NCBI GenBank assembly: GCA_034509425.1
Contig: JAVTVJ010000499.1
Coordinates: 455,995 to 519,994, forward strand
Source: Eopsaltria australis
Taxonomy: Eukaryota > Chordata > Aves > Passeriformes > Petroicidae
Reading direction: 5' to 3'
Length of the DNA stretch: 64,000 nt
Below the pieces are notes generated by a model, which was given only the letters and a program-made list of their open reading frames with translations, was not told the DNA's origin and ran no database searches. The translations under genes were made by a program, and so were the position numbers. Of this stretch, positions 35,982 through 47,700 are shown piece after piece (within the stretch, counting starts at the first letter, position 1; every line of letters starts with the position of its first letter).

Positions 35982-38900
35982 GGTTTTATCAATAATTCCT
36001 CACATGAGACCATTCTTTCTAAAATATAGGAGATGCACAGATGGATCAAAGTGTTTATGAACTGTGTTGTGTTTGGGACATTTCCACTCCCATTTACCTC
36101 CATCCACTCCTGAATCCTGCACTGCTCCCATTGCTCTCTCCGCACGCACAGGGCTGAAATCTCTTTCTCTTTCATTTGCTTTGGAGATCAATATTTAGCA
36201 ACACCCAAAAAATACCACTCATAAACATCATCTTCAATTTCCTGTAGGCTTTCCTTGCACTGACCAGGTTTTTGGGGTGGCTGTCCTTGCAGATGCCTGG
36301 AACTTCCCTTCCTCTCCTTAGACTGCAAGTTAGGAACAAATCTGTGACCTAAAGAAACTCTTGTCCCTTCCACAGCCAGCTTGAATTGATCCCTTTGGCA
36401 CAAATCTGAATTCATTCCTGTCCTTGGTTGCTATGAATGCAGCCCACAGAAAAGGAAGACACTTCTATTTTTAGATGAAAGCAAAACAAAACAAAACAAA
36501 AAGAAAAAAGACCCCGGGAGTACTTTGTTCTTGACTTCCCATCTTTCTGCTCTGCTTTCTCTGCTCTAACAGAAGCTGAGGAGTTCCAGACATGAACTAA
36601 TGGAGGCTGGGATTTGAGAGGAGCAGCTTTAGAGAATTTTGTTCAAAAGAATTTGCTCTTTCCAGTGTATCCTTTTAATTCAAGCAAAGTTATTAAGTAT
36701 AGACACACTGTGTCAAGGAAATTTGCTCTGTATAATGCTCTCAATGCAGAAAAATAGAAAAAAGGGACCAAATCAATAATGATTCAAGTATAAATATAGG
36801 AATATATTATAAGGCTTAAGGGCAAATACTTGATATCAGAAATTTTAGAAACCACCCTGCCAAGCAGAACCAAATTTCCCAGAGAAAATGAGAGAAGAGG
36901 GGAGAACTGAACCTGGGTAAAGTTTGCTGACCCAGAAGAAAGGCACCAGCTCCCAGCCACAGCACAGAGTGCCCATGGTTTAAACGTGCTGATTGCAAGG
37001 GATGCAAAATTCTACGAGGAAAGAGACTTGATGAACTCAACTAGCAGAAATCGAGAAGAAATTCCATGAAAAAATAACACAGGTGGCACATGGCAATTAA
37101 CCCTTAGGATGGGACAACACAAATCCTGTTTTATCAGCCACAATGGCACCTTGAGGGACATCCACTAGACCAGGTTACTGAAAAACTCATCCAAAGATTG
37201 GCATCTTTATTGCATAAAACATGAAAAGCAAATGGAGTGTTCATGGACTTTCCCAATTGTTGATGAAATATCACAAGACAGAAATAAAACTTCTCAGTCA
37301 ATTCCTGACTGCATTCACACAAAAATTAGCGTTAACCTCAGTTTCCCAAACTTGCCTATCTGAAATGTCAAATCTCAGTTTTACCATTTCAATTAAAATT
37401 CAATTACTGCAATTGTTAACTGTAAACCAGTGTAACATGATTAATTATATGTGAGATGTTTGCTGATTAGGATCTGTAATAATAAATCTCCTTCATTAAT
37501 TTGAAGTCTACTTTTGTTCATTTTTGAAGATGATAATTCAAAGTGTTTTTATCTTCTCTTTATGAGGAAAACAAAAGAAGGAAAACACACTGTGCCAAAT
37601 GCAGGTTCTCCTTCACTGAAGCTATTTCCTGATAGAAACCTTATGGAGTTTCTCTCATTGGTTTCAGGCATCTAAAATGAAATAAAACACACTTTTAAAA
37701 CTTAATGACTGTGCTATTGTAACACTCGTTGTCATTCTCCCACTTTACCAACATGTGTGGGAGAAACTTTGAAACATTGAGACTGCTTAAGAAGGAAAAT
37801 TAAGGTTTATGTTCTTCTTCAATTAATGACAGTATTATTTCTCTTCCATCCTAGTTTTCCCACAGTTCCCCTGGCATAATGATGTGTTTAGATAGTCTAG
37901 TGAAACATTTGCTCTAAAATATTTTTTCTCCAGGAGCTGCTTTGCAAGCATTTCTGCGAGGCAGATCTGGGTATGGGGCTGGCAAGCAGAGGAGGAATGC
38001 GGGGTATCAATCTGACAGCAGAGCTGGAACTGAAAGCATTTAAAAGAAAAACAAATCTTACAAGGAAATTGAAAATTATACTACAGCTAAATTACATTTT
38101 TACCCATCTCTGCTCTGGATTATAGAAGCTACCAGGAGTAATCCAAACTTTCCCTGCTGGGATTACCTCAAGTAGCCAAAACCTTAGAAGCAGATCCAAG
38201 CAACCACCTTCAAAAAGAGTCCAGAAGTGATGGCATCTGTCTCCCACTAGGGTGAACAAGGTCTTTTTACCTCCTGTGGCTTTTCCTTCTGTACAATTTT
38301 TCTTTCAGCCTTAAATCCACATCTTTTCTCCTGAGTAGTTCCAGTCTGGTGCAGGCAGAGCTCTCTCAGGGTGGCAGTGCCCAGGGGTACAAAGACCTCA
38401 CTGGAGGAAGCCAACCTAAAAAGCTCTTCCTGGCTGTGCTTCCCAAAGGCTTGGAGTCTAATCCCTGTGGTCTCGAGATCTACACTCTCAGCAGGATCCT
38501 TAAATCAGTCCCACAAAGGGGCGCTCTAAACCTGGCTGTTCCCTGAAGAGTTTCAGAATTGTTTCTGAAGGTTTCCATGGAAAACTCATTGGATTCTCTA
38601 ATAAGTGCTCTGCTCCTTGGATCGTGCTCATCTGAAAAGCCAATCACCTGTTCCCAGAGCGTCCTGGCTTTGGATTCAGTGCTCTTGGTCCTACGTGAGA
38701 GCTCTGCAAACAATAGCAATGATCAGGTGCTGAAAAGCCATTCTCTGTTAAGCCGTTTGAGGCATCTGGAACAACAGCTGTCTCTCCACGTTTGCACAGC
38801 AGTTTGCATTTGGAGATTTCACTTATTTACCACTTTTTGCAGCACACCAGCTTATTCATGCAATTCCAATCACTTCCAACATGACTCCAATTGCCTTTTA

Positions 38901-40787
38901 TCATGCTAAACCTTGCCTTATTTCCTCCACACCACGCACTTGCTGTGGATCTTTCTCCTTGCCTTGAATAAAGTCGCAGTTGTGTGTTGCACCTCCAAGC
39001 ACCCACTCCAGGGCTTCTCCTCTGAGCTCTCAACCTGAATTTTGAGTTGGGATATGATTTAACTCTCAACTGCACAACACAGAGAGTTTGAACAAGCTGA
39101 AACCAAGGCCTGGCCCACTCTGTCACAAAACAAGGTGGCGGTACCACTGGAGGACTCTTTGCTTTGCTGCTTTTCTCCTCCCACCAAGGCCATCCTTCTT
39201 CAAAACTGAGAACAAGGCATGTTCAGCAGGGCTAAAGCTGCAAAAATCTCTCTTCTTTTTCTTTTTGTGACTAGAGCTATTAGTAAAAGAAGATACATAA
39301 AGAGGAGGCTGAAGTACAGGTTGGTGATTCAATGAGGAAAGCAGCAGAGGTGGTATCAGGGACCCCAGTAAAGCTCTGGCTGAACCACCACCCAACAAGA
39401 AATAACCTAACAGAAGGCAAAATCATGAAAAAGCCCTGTTTTCTTCTAGTTTTCTCCTCTTCAAGAATGCATCATCAATCTAAGTATCACCAGCTTCTTA
39501 AAGGACTGAAAATCATCAGGTGAGAGGAACTCCACATATCCATGTCACCTCCACCCATCCAAGAGGCCCCTCCCAGAATTTCCCAGTTACTGAACAATTC
39601 TGTTCTACTCTTGGCAGCAAGGACTGAGGTATCCACACCTTCTACAGCTTTTAGAGCCTCCAGCAATGACATTTTCTTTGAATGTTATTTAAAAAAACAA
39701 ATTACTATTATTTCAAATCTCAATCTTACAAACTCCTACTATAAATTACAGGGTATAAAAGCAATGGCTTGTGAAATATTAACATGAAAGATATATTTGA
39801 TCAAGAGCTGGCTGGTTTGCTGATAAACTGACTCCTGTAACTCAAATAATGGAATCTCCCTGTGGTCTCTCAGCCCTGCTGACAGTGAGAACCCCTTCTG
39901 AAGGTAGACAAAATAATTGAATCTTCATTTTGCCTACTCTGATTTTGTCAGAGAACCACACCAATGTATCAAAACACCTGGACTTCCCTTGTGAACTGGG
40001 TGGATATAATATTACCTTGAGAGCAAGCTGTGACTCTGGAATCTCCTGATTTTTCAAATAAAAGGAAGAAATTCAATGAAGTAAACTTGCTTTAGTATTA
40101 ACCAGGGGCTTAGGCTGAGTATTCCTACATGGTGATAATGAAAGCACCTCAGGGAGTGAGCAAATGGCACTTCCTGTGCAGAGAGGCCACGAGGCACCAA
40201 CATCCATCAAACTTCCAAGGTCATCAGGGTGAAAATTTTTACTTCAATACTCCCCAAGCCTGATTTTTAAAATTTATTCACAGAATTAATTTTAAGCAAT
40301 GCTGTCTCAATAACAGAATGCCCATAAACAAGTTGAGCTGCCTAAGTTGAAATAATAATCACCTAATTCTAAAACTGCAGTAATTTCTGTTTGGAGCATG
40401 CTTGGAATTATACAGATCCTTTTTTAAGCGGTGACTCAGCTTCACCATCTCAAATTTCCACAATGACCTGCTGAACTTTCAAATCTGGGATGCAGGGAGT
40501 GTGCTCTTAATGCCAGCTGCTCGTGTGGTCGATGCTGGGAGAGCTGTTGCATCAGCACTGTTTGGCCACTTGAACAGAATAATGTGCAGGTGTTTTTTCA
40601 GGCTGGGTCAATTTAACACCTGGTTTCAGCTCTGCTTTCAAATCATCAATATAATGTGGATGGAAAGCTGCCAGTGCACAAAGTCCCACTCAGGCTTGTT
40701 TGGGGAAAATATTTTGTGGCTGATTTATCCATAACAAAAATATAGACATAAACAACTGAAGCAAAGCTTGACTGGCTATCCATGAAT
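35982..40787. other. 4.8-kb block without CR1
   Basis: The longest stretch here with no recognisable repeat apart from a (CAAAA)n run at about 36482-36500. No exon was recognised. It is AT-leaning, particularly at 37.4-38.1 kb. Confidence 0.5.
36482..36500. repeat. (CAAAA)n microsatellite
   Basis: Four tandem CAAAA-type units, leading into an A/G-rich run. Confidence 0.8.
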
Positions 40788-40860
40788 CCCCATGGCAGGG
40801 CTTGGAATGGGATGGGCTTTAAAGGTCCCTTCCAACCCAAAACATTCTGGGATTCTGTGG
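40788..40860 (+). mobile_element. Terminal 70 bp of CR1, group 1
   Basis: Sense CR1 tail only: 'CCCCATGGCAGGGCTTGGAA', 'TGGGATGGGCTTTAAAGGTC' and 'CCTTCCAACCCAAAACATTC', followed by 'TGGGATTCTGTGG'. Very strong 5' truncation. Confidence 0.92.
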
Positions 40861-43800
40861 TCACTTGGAGCTGCCTCTCCTGTGTTAATTCACTTTAAAG
40901 GGCTTCAAATGGATGCACCCAGCTGCAAGAGCACCAGGCACAAATCAATGCTCAGGACTCTCTTAAAAGCCTCTCGCCATTTGGAAGCCAAGCAAATCAA
41001 GCCATGCAAATCAGAAGTTGGAATAATGTTGTCAAAGGCTCACCTTGGGGAAGTACAGGCGTTGTGCAGCTCAAATGCAGGGTCCTGATGCCACAAGAAA
41101 GATTAAGGCCAGGAAAGGTGTTTTCCTAGAGCAGATTATCAATATACAACTAAACCCAGCCTTTACCAAAGCTGCTAAAGCCTGACACTAAACCAACCCA
41201 AAGAAAAATTGCCTGGAAAGGAACAAATGGTGCAAGCAGCCCTTCTCCTCCTCCATTAGTTTTCCAGGGAAGCCTGGAAAGTGAGAATGAAGTGCCAGCA
41301 CTCTCCTGCAGTCACTGCTGCACTGAAGGGACCTATTACAGCATCTCCACATCCTGAAAACAGGAGGGATTGCTGTTTCTTCAGAGTTTGTACTCCATGG
41401 TTCGTTTCATTCTCAACAGAGAGTCCCTAAATTACACCATTCCTGTTTTCAAGGAGATCACTAAATACTCTCAGGACAGCTGTGATTAAATTTAGGAATA
41501 GCATAAAATACCTTAAGTGCTTGTGCTTATAAATGTTTTCTTCCATAACAAGAAGAACAAATACGAGTTCATTGAAGTATATTCTATTCAGGTACACTCG
41601 AAGGCCACAAGAGTCAAAGCTGAGCTAAATGAAAAAACAATAAATCTGCATTCTGTGCTTAACCCTGACAGGGAGGCTTCAGGCAGCCCTGATTTCCCCC
41701 CTGCCTGCCCACCGTAAAAATACACCAGCTTTAGTTATGCCTGATAAAGTGCTCATTCTCCCCAGCCAGGGACATTTAAAGTCACCTGAAGGCCTTGTCC
41801 AGAGATGTCTCCAATTGCAAAACACTGCAACTTGCCAGGAGCAAAGAATGAAAATGCTCCTGTTTGTAGGACACTTGTAAACCATCCTATTAAGGCTCAA
41901 GTGCCCAGCAGCAGCAGTAGAAGGAGGGAGGAAAACCTGAATTCCCCTTTCAGTGCCAGGCAGAGTTCACACCTGTGTTCCATAAGAACATGATTTGATC
42001 CTGACTCCTCCTACTGCCCACAGCTCCATCACTTCCCCTGCCTGGGCACACAAACAGGCCCTGGAAAAGCAAAAACTGAGGCCCCTGTGTGTCCTTGGGA
42101 TGATCAAGGCTCCTCTAGAATGTTTGCTATGGAGCACAAGTCAGACTCTCCAGGGAGAGCACAAGGGTTTGATATTTTCTCCTAAAACAGTGCTGCCCCT
42201 GGGATATCAGAATGTCAGAGCTCAGAGTCAGAATATCAGAGCTCCAAGCCACAAAGTGCAAGATGGGCTCAATTCCCTGTTTTCCTTGAAGGGATTCAAA
42301 GGTTCGACTCCCAGTCCTGTGTCAGGGAAGCCACCTTCTAGGCAATGATGTCCTTATGACTATAAAGCAAAATCTGCTCAGGAAAGCAAAAGGGAATGAG
42401 AGAGGGCTTAAAGGAGATATAGAAAACCTCCTCCTTCAGTCTGGCCATGGATGGATTTCATGGGAGCAGGTATTTGGTCACCTGGTATGTTTTGCTGTGC
42501 ATTAGAAACTTTGGAAAATATATAAACATTCTGTTAAAAAAAAATCAGAACCTTTAAGAATTAGTTATTCAAAGGGTAACAGTCAAAGTTGAGTTGTCCC
42601 TCAGATGGAGAATCAAAATTCACCAACAGCAAAGACTGTTCATTTCTTCACAAGATTTATGATGAAAGAAATGAGGCTGATTTTTCTTAACCTGACAGGG
42701 AAAGAGGCTGGATGCATCCTGAACTACTCCCTCAGTCCTAAAGTGGGTGTGACAACCTCCAAGGTGCAAACTGCTCGTGTTACTGAGATTGCAGCCTTCC
42801 AAAAGCAAAGGTGCTAATAAATGCATGTATTTCACAGAGAACCAAGCAAAAAGGATGGCAAAAGGTCAATAGCTGGCAAGGACCCCAACGTTTTTCATAA
42901 CCTTTCTGCCATCACTGCATTTTAACCAGCCAGTGCCTATTCTGAAGCAGTAAAGCAAACAGGCTCATCCAAGGATCTCAAATATTCCTGTTCTTTTCCC
43001 ATATTCCTCACCTGAACACGGTGTCCTGCACAGAAAAGATTCCTCTGTGTCAGAAACACTGGACTGCTCTTTCCAGCAAAACCAGCATGATTTTATCAAA
43101 CACTGACAGTGCTTAACGAATTATACTCCAGAAAAAACCTTTTGCTATCAAATCACTCAAACAATTTTAAGCAGCATCAATGTCAGAAATGAAATAATTG
43201 CTGGGTTTCAGATTGGCAGCTGATTTTCTATTTTAGCATGGAGTGGGTACCCCTGAATTTATGAACTGCAGTTCCTGATTTGAAGTACCTGAAGAACCAA
43301 GCCCCACTCCCACCCCAATAAAACTGCAGTCAGGATCTCCCTTCAGTCACCTCATGCTGTACAATATTCTTGCATGGCAACTCTTTAGTTCCCTCTTTTG
43401 TCTACAGAATAATCAATGGAAGATTCCTGGAGGGAATCACTGAAAGAAAGGGAGCCTTTTATGAGCTCTCGTTAAAGCTGTTACCACAGGAGGTTTCTCA
43501 TGAAGGAAAGGGAAAGCAGGATTATTGCTCCCTCTCTGCAGAGGCAAAACGTAACCTTAGGAGGGTTCATAACAAAAGAAATTATACAGAAATTGTTACT
43601 AGGACACGTGAATATGCAAAGTTGGAAACACTCAGGGAAGTGTGGTGTCTCACACAGTCACAGTGGGGTGGGCAGCACCCTCTGTCCTCCAGGGATGAGG
43701 AATAATTGATAAGAAGTGTGACTTTTACAGCCACAAAGTGGCTTCTGCTCTGCTGTTCTTTAGCACAAGTGCCAGTACATTTTTCTTTATTTTCCCCTTC

Positions 43801-44169
43801 GCTTGCACTGCCCCTCTCCTGATCCGGTGGGGATTCAGCTCTGCTATGTTTTCATTTACTGAGCCCAGGTCAAGGACTGGAAGACAAATGTGTTTTATAA
43901 AAAAAAGTGTTGCTCTATTTGCCATTGCTGAAAGGTCAGGCACGCAAAACACACACACAGGGAGCTTTTGGAGGGAGCACAGTTCCCTGAACATCAATAT
44001 CACTGCCTAAAGGAATGCTGCACTTCCTGCCACCACAAGAATTTGGGAAGAAGTTGGTAGAAATGATGATGTTCTCCCTCACTGGGTGACTTGTGCTTTT
44101 GACAACCCCCCTGAGACTGAGATCCATCAGGCCCTGATCCCACAGGAATGGCCATGCACAGGTGCTGCT
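40861..44169. other. 3.3-kb unique block
   Basis: No gene was recognised. A 21-bp tandem duplication lies at 42208-42248. The 43370-43705 open frame (111 codons) is unlike any protein I know. Confidence 0.5.
42208..42248. repeat. ~21-bp tandem duplication
   Basis: Two adjacent imperfect units, starting CAGAATGTCAGAGCTCAGAG and CAGAATATCAGAGCTCCAAG. Confidence 0.75.
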
Positions 44170-44346
44170 ACAGAACCACAGAATCAGCTTTGAGACCACC
44201 AAGTCCAACCTGAGACTCAACACCACCCTGTCACACAGAGCACGGCAGGAAGTGCCACATGCAGATGGTGACTCCACCACCTCCCTGGGCAGCCCTTCCA
44301 ATGCCTGACCACCCTTTCCTGTGAGGAAACACAGCTGAGACCTGCA
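44170..44346 (-). mobile_element. CR1 LINE 3' fragment, 'GATGGTGACTCCACCACCT' type
   Basis: Antisense CR1 of another subfamily: 'CAGAACCACAGAATCAGCTT', 'ACCACCAAGTCCAACCTGAG' and 'GAAGTGCCACATGCAGATGG', then 'TGACTCCACCACCTCCCTGG' and 'GCAGCCCTTCCAATGCCTGA'. This corresponds to the family's LPREVVESPSLEVF end followed by a tail. The copy is eroded, so it is likely older than the group 1 copies. Confidence 0.9.
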
Positions 44347-44585
44347 GGAAAAGGTAAAAGCTGAAACCAGCTCAATTTGAAGTCTCCGGTTCACCCTGGG
44401 GCTGGACAAGTCCACACTCAGCCCCAGGGGTGGAAGAATCAGGCTCCTGCTGTCACCAGACCAGGCCACCACCAGAGCTCTCGGTCCCTCTCCATCTGTG
44501 TCCATCAGACAAGTGTGTGTGAAGAAACAGGAATTTTGGAGCCTTAACCAGCCCCAAAGGCAGCACTCTGGAGAAGGGATGGGAT

Positions 44586-44756
44586 TCTGCAAGGATGGAG
44601 AGAGACCATTTACAAGGGATGGAGTGACAGGACAGGGGAAATGGTGTCAGACTGATAGGGAGTAGGGTTAGATTGGATATTAAGATGAAATTGTTCCATG
44701 TGATGGTGGTGAGGGCCTGGCACAGGTTGCCCAGAAAAGCTGTGGCTGCCCCACCA
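44586..44756 (+). mobile_element. CR1 LINE fragment lacking its 3' end
   Basis: Sense CR1: 'GATGGAGAGAGACCATTTAC', 'AGGGTTAGATTGGATATTAA', 'GAGGGCCTGGCACAGGTTGC' and 'CCAGAAAAGCTGTGGCTGCC', then it stops. The last ~150 bp of the 3' UTR are missing. The sequence passes straight into a CAAA-rich repeat and then an oppositely oriented CR1 tail. Its text is intermediate between group 1 and older CR1 types. Confidence 0.88.
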
Positions 44757-44761
44757 TGTCA

Positions 44762-44787
44762 AAACAAACAGACAAACAAACAAACCA
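44762..44787. repeat. (CAAA)n microsatellite
   Basis: Imperfect CAAA/CAGA units between two CR1 pieces of opposite orientation. Confidence 0.85.
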
Positions 44788-44819
44788 CAGACCCCATTAA
44801 AACCAAAGCAGAGCACCTC

Positions 44820-44925
44820 CAATCACAGAATAGAAATCTTAAGGTTGAAAAAGTTCTCTAAAACCATCAAATCCAACGATCCAATCACAAGGACCACATC
44901 TAAGATGTCTGAAGGAACTGTTGGA
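44820..44925 (-). mobile_element. Short CR1 3' tail, old copy
   Basis: Antisense tail: 'AATCACAGAATAGAAATCTT', 'AAGGTTGAAAAAGTTCTCTA' and 'AAACCATCAAATCCAACGAT'. This matches the 'aaggttggaaaagacctctaagatcatc' end common to avian CR1, with several substitutions. Eroded, hence old. Confidence 0.75.
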
Positions 44926-45146
44926 CACATGCAAAAAGTATAAAATGAAGTTAATTTTTACTCAATAATTATTAAGGGCACCTGAATTCAACTTTATTGT
45001 CACACAATAAACACTGTGTGGTGAACAAACAGTAATTCACATACAAGTGACATTGTTGTGAAATCTCCTACCTGTATTTTCCTCAGAATACTCCACCAGT
45101 CCAACAGCAACTTCTTGACCAATGGAAACTTAACTTTTATTCAAAA

Positions 45147-45590
45147 TAAAGAATCCCAGAATGCTTTGAGTGGGAAGGGACCTCAAAGTCCACCCAGTGC
45201 CACCCCTGCCATGGGCAGGGACACCTTCCACTGTCCCAGGCTGCTCAAAGCCCCATCCAGCCTGGCCTTGGACACTGCCAGGGATCCAGGGGCAGCCACA
45301 GCTTCTCTGGGCACCCTGTGCCAGGGCCTGCCCACCCTCCCAGGGAACAATTCCTTCCCTATATCACATCCAACCCCCCTGTCTGTCAATTTAAAACCAT
45401 TACACCTTGACCTGTCACTGTGTGCCCAAAAAACAGTCCCTCTCCTTCCAGGCCCCCTTCAGGCACTGGAGGGGGCTCTGAGGTCTCCCCAGGCTCTCAT
45501 TTCTCCATGTGAAAACCCCCAGCTCTCCTTGTCTTTGTAGGACAGTGCTCCAGCCCCCAGAGCATCTTTGTGGCTTCCTCTGGGCCTGTG
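45147..45590 (-). mobile_element. CR1 LINE 3' fragment, group 1 (short 'GATGGGGC' variant)
   Basis: Antisense CR1 starting 'TAAAGAATCCCAGAATGCTT', then 'GAGTGGGAAGGGACCTCAAA', 'CACAGCTTCTCTGGGCACCC' and 'CCCAGGGAACAATTCCTTCC'. Beyond 45365 it has a divergent head ('CCTGTCTGTCAATTTAAAAC') and ORF2 C-terminal remnants ('AGGCACTGGAGGGGGCTCTG'), to about 45590 ('GTGGCTTCCTCTGGGCCTGT'). The minus-strand frame reads VGRPWHRVPREAV. Inactive. Confidence 0.94.
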
Positions 45591-46227
45591 GCTTTTGTGT
45601 TAAAAAGGATATTTTAATATAATACTTTTTCTTTTATAATAACAGTACCTAAAAATACACAGCAGGACCCAAAAACCCCAAATCCCCATGGACATCACAG
45701 AGTTATGTGGCCAACAAGCTGAGAAGAAGTAAAACAACCTCACAGATGTTGTGTTGTCAGTGATAACAGAGCCAGCACTGAGGGAGCACAACCTCTCCCA
45801 GGTGAGCTCCTCCCTGGAGCCATCCACAGCCATGGATGAACACCAGAGGAGTCATCAGACTCTTTGCATTAATTAAATACCAGTGACAGGACTCTGGGGA
45901 AGGATGCACCCCACATGCGGAGATGTGCAGAGAGAAATTAATACATGGGGGAGTTTTCTTGACATTATCTGCAATCCTGTCTTTCAAAATTTGTCACGGA
46001 TGTCAAACCGGGAGTTGCTTCAAACATCCTTGACTGCGTTTTGGAGAGTAATTAGGCTGATTTCTTCTGAGAGCAGTGTATTGGGAGACATCCCTGCACG
46101 TGCAGCTCCACCACAGCCAGCAGCCCAAGAGGTCTTCCAGATCTGCTCCATTTGCTGGGAATGCTTTCCTGTGCTTTAAATAAAAACTGGTGTGGGCTTC
46201 CCAGCTCCTCAGCAAACAGCCTTAATT
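45591..46227. other. Unique non-coding sequence
   Basis: Lies between two oppositely oriented CR1 copies. Nothing else was recognised. Confidence 0.55.
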
Positions 46228-46604
46228 GTTTGTTCAGCCTGGAGACGAGAAGCTTTGGGGTGATGGAACTGTGGCCTTGCAGTACCTGAAAGGGGCTGAC
46301 TGGTGGAGAAGACAATTTACAAGGGATGGAGTTGCAGGAAAAAGGGAATGGCTTCCCATTGCCAGAGGGGAAATTTGGGTGAGACATATGGAAAAAATTC
46401 TTCCCTGGGAGGGTGGGCAGGCCCTGGCACAGGGTGCCCAGAGAAGCTGTGGCTGCCCCTGGATCCCTGGCAGTGTCCAAGGCCAGGCTGGACACTGGGG
46501 CTTGGAGCAGCCTGGGACAGTGGAAGGTGTCCCTGCCCATGGCAGGGGTGGAACTGGATGGGCTTTGAGGTCCCTTCCCACCCAAACCATTCTGGGATTC
46601 TCAG
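46228..46604 (+). mobile_element. CR1 LINE 3' fragment, group 1 (long variant)
   Basis: Sense CR1 from 'TTCAGCCTGGAGACGAGAAG' through 'GGCCTTGCAGTACCTGAAAG', 'GAGGGTGGGCAGGCCCTGGC' and 'GTGTCCAAGGCCAGGCTGGA' to 'AGGTCCCTTCCCACCCAAAC' and 'GGGATTCTCAG'. The head at 46365-46400 reads 'GGGGAAATTTGGGTGAGACA' rather than the usual 'GCAGGGATAGATGGGATATT', a local subfamily difference. Confidence 0.95.
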
Positions 46605-46670
46605 ATTTCCTTTGTTTTTTGGTATTCCCTCATAACTCCCGTTTTTCTGCTCACAAGCACTGAAAGGTTT

Positions 46671-46820
46671 TATGGGGGGGAGAAAAATTGAAACCAAATC
46701 TCACAAATATTCAAGCAAAAACAAAAAATAAGGGGAAAAAACCCCTAAAAATCTGAGAATGCCAGGTTGTTACCACAGCAAAATAAGGGGAAAGAAAAAA
46801 GATAAAAAGAAGAAAAAATC
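46671..46820. repeat. A/G-rich low-complexity tract
   Basis: Purine-rich sequence with runs of A and G. 'AATAAGGGGAAA' occurs twice (about 46728 and 46783). A small hairpin AGGGG-AAAAAA-CCCCT lies at 46731-46746. Confidence 0.7.
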
Positions 46821-47544
46821 ACCACCATTATTGGCTTATTGGCTTCAACTACAGGAAGGGGAAGGGAGCTCTAGAAATGTTGGAGCTGTGTGGAATGATC
46901 TGAGAATGCAGTGAAGACAAGTCCAGCTGGGGCAGGGGTTTGGCACAGTTCATTGGAGCCAAGGTGTTCCTAGGAATACCAAGAGGTGATGCCCTGAGGG
47001 GATATCCCCAGGGAATATTGAGGAGCTCCTTACTTGTGTCACAGAGGTGTTTTGTTAGGAAATCAAGTGCTGTGGAGGGTTCTGCTCCCGCTCATGCTGT
47101 TAAAAAAAATCCTTCCTGTTGGTTTGCTGTAAATTTTTATCTTTTCCTTCCCATTCCCCCAAAGCATTTATTACTGACAGCAGCAACCAAAAATTAGACA
47201 AGCATTAACTTTTGTGAGAGACTTTTTGGGGGAAGAATTGCATTATTTTGTATTGTAAAAACTCACTTGAAAGTTTTTTCAGAGCCAGCCCTGAATCCAC
47301 AGACACTTCATGGGGCTGGGGAGAGCGAACAGAGGCTGCTCCCTCACACAGGGAACCTGTTGCAGATGTGCCTCCCTGCTCCAGACAAGAACAAAGGAGG
47401 GAAGCAATTTGAAGGGACAAGTACAAAATTATCACTGAATTGCATGTGACGCTTCTCAAGGCTCAGTCAAATCTCTTTTCACCTCGGTAAAAAAAACCCA
47501 GCAAAATTCTCATAATGTCAAAATGAAAAACTCAGCGTTATCAT

Positions 47545-47700
47545 GTTCTTGATCAGCAGTGACATTCAAAAATGATGTTTGAGATCCCATCAAAAGTTTC
47601 TTTCACCTTTGTTCTTTCAAAAGTGTGTTTTAACATTTTGTGGCAACAATCTGAATGTGAAAATTTGATCTGTTTTAGTGAACTTTGTGAAATAAGAAAT
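47545..47700. promoter_or_regulatory. Candidate conserved non-coding element
   Basis: Repeat-free block with 'TTCACCTTTGTTCTTTCAAA' near 47602, which includes a CTTTGTT SOX/TCF-like core, followed by 'GTGGCAACAATCTGAATGTG' near 47640. Inferred from texture only. Confidence 0.18.

Noticed and set aside
42295..42320. 'GGTTCGACTCC', resembling a tRNA or tRNA-SINE B box
   Set aside because: No A box at the right distance, no cloverleaf, and no terminator.
43370..43705. 111-codon plus-strand frame in unique DNA
   Set aside because: No recognisable motif, no upstream promoter or splice signals that I could defend, and a length within chance for 64 kb.
43936..44592. 218-codon minus-strand frame
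   Set aside because: It runs through the CR1 piece at 44170-44346 and flanking unique DNA. No recognisable domain.
45183..45389. Apparent protein family shared by many loci (frames containing WHRVPREAVAAPGSLAVSKA, or antisense GAATASLGTLCQGLPTLPGN)
   Set aside because: These frames come from the same stretch of CR1 ORF2-3' UTR read in sense or antisense at more than ten loci. The similarity is due to the repeat, not to a host gene family.
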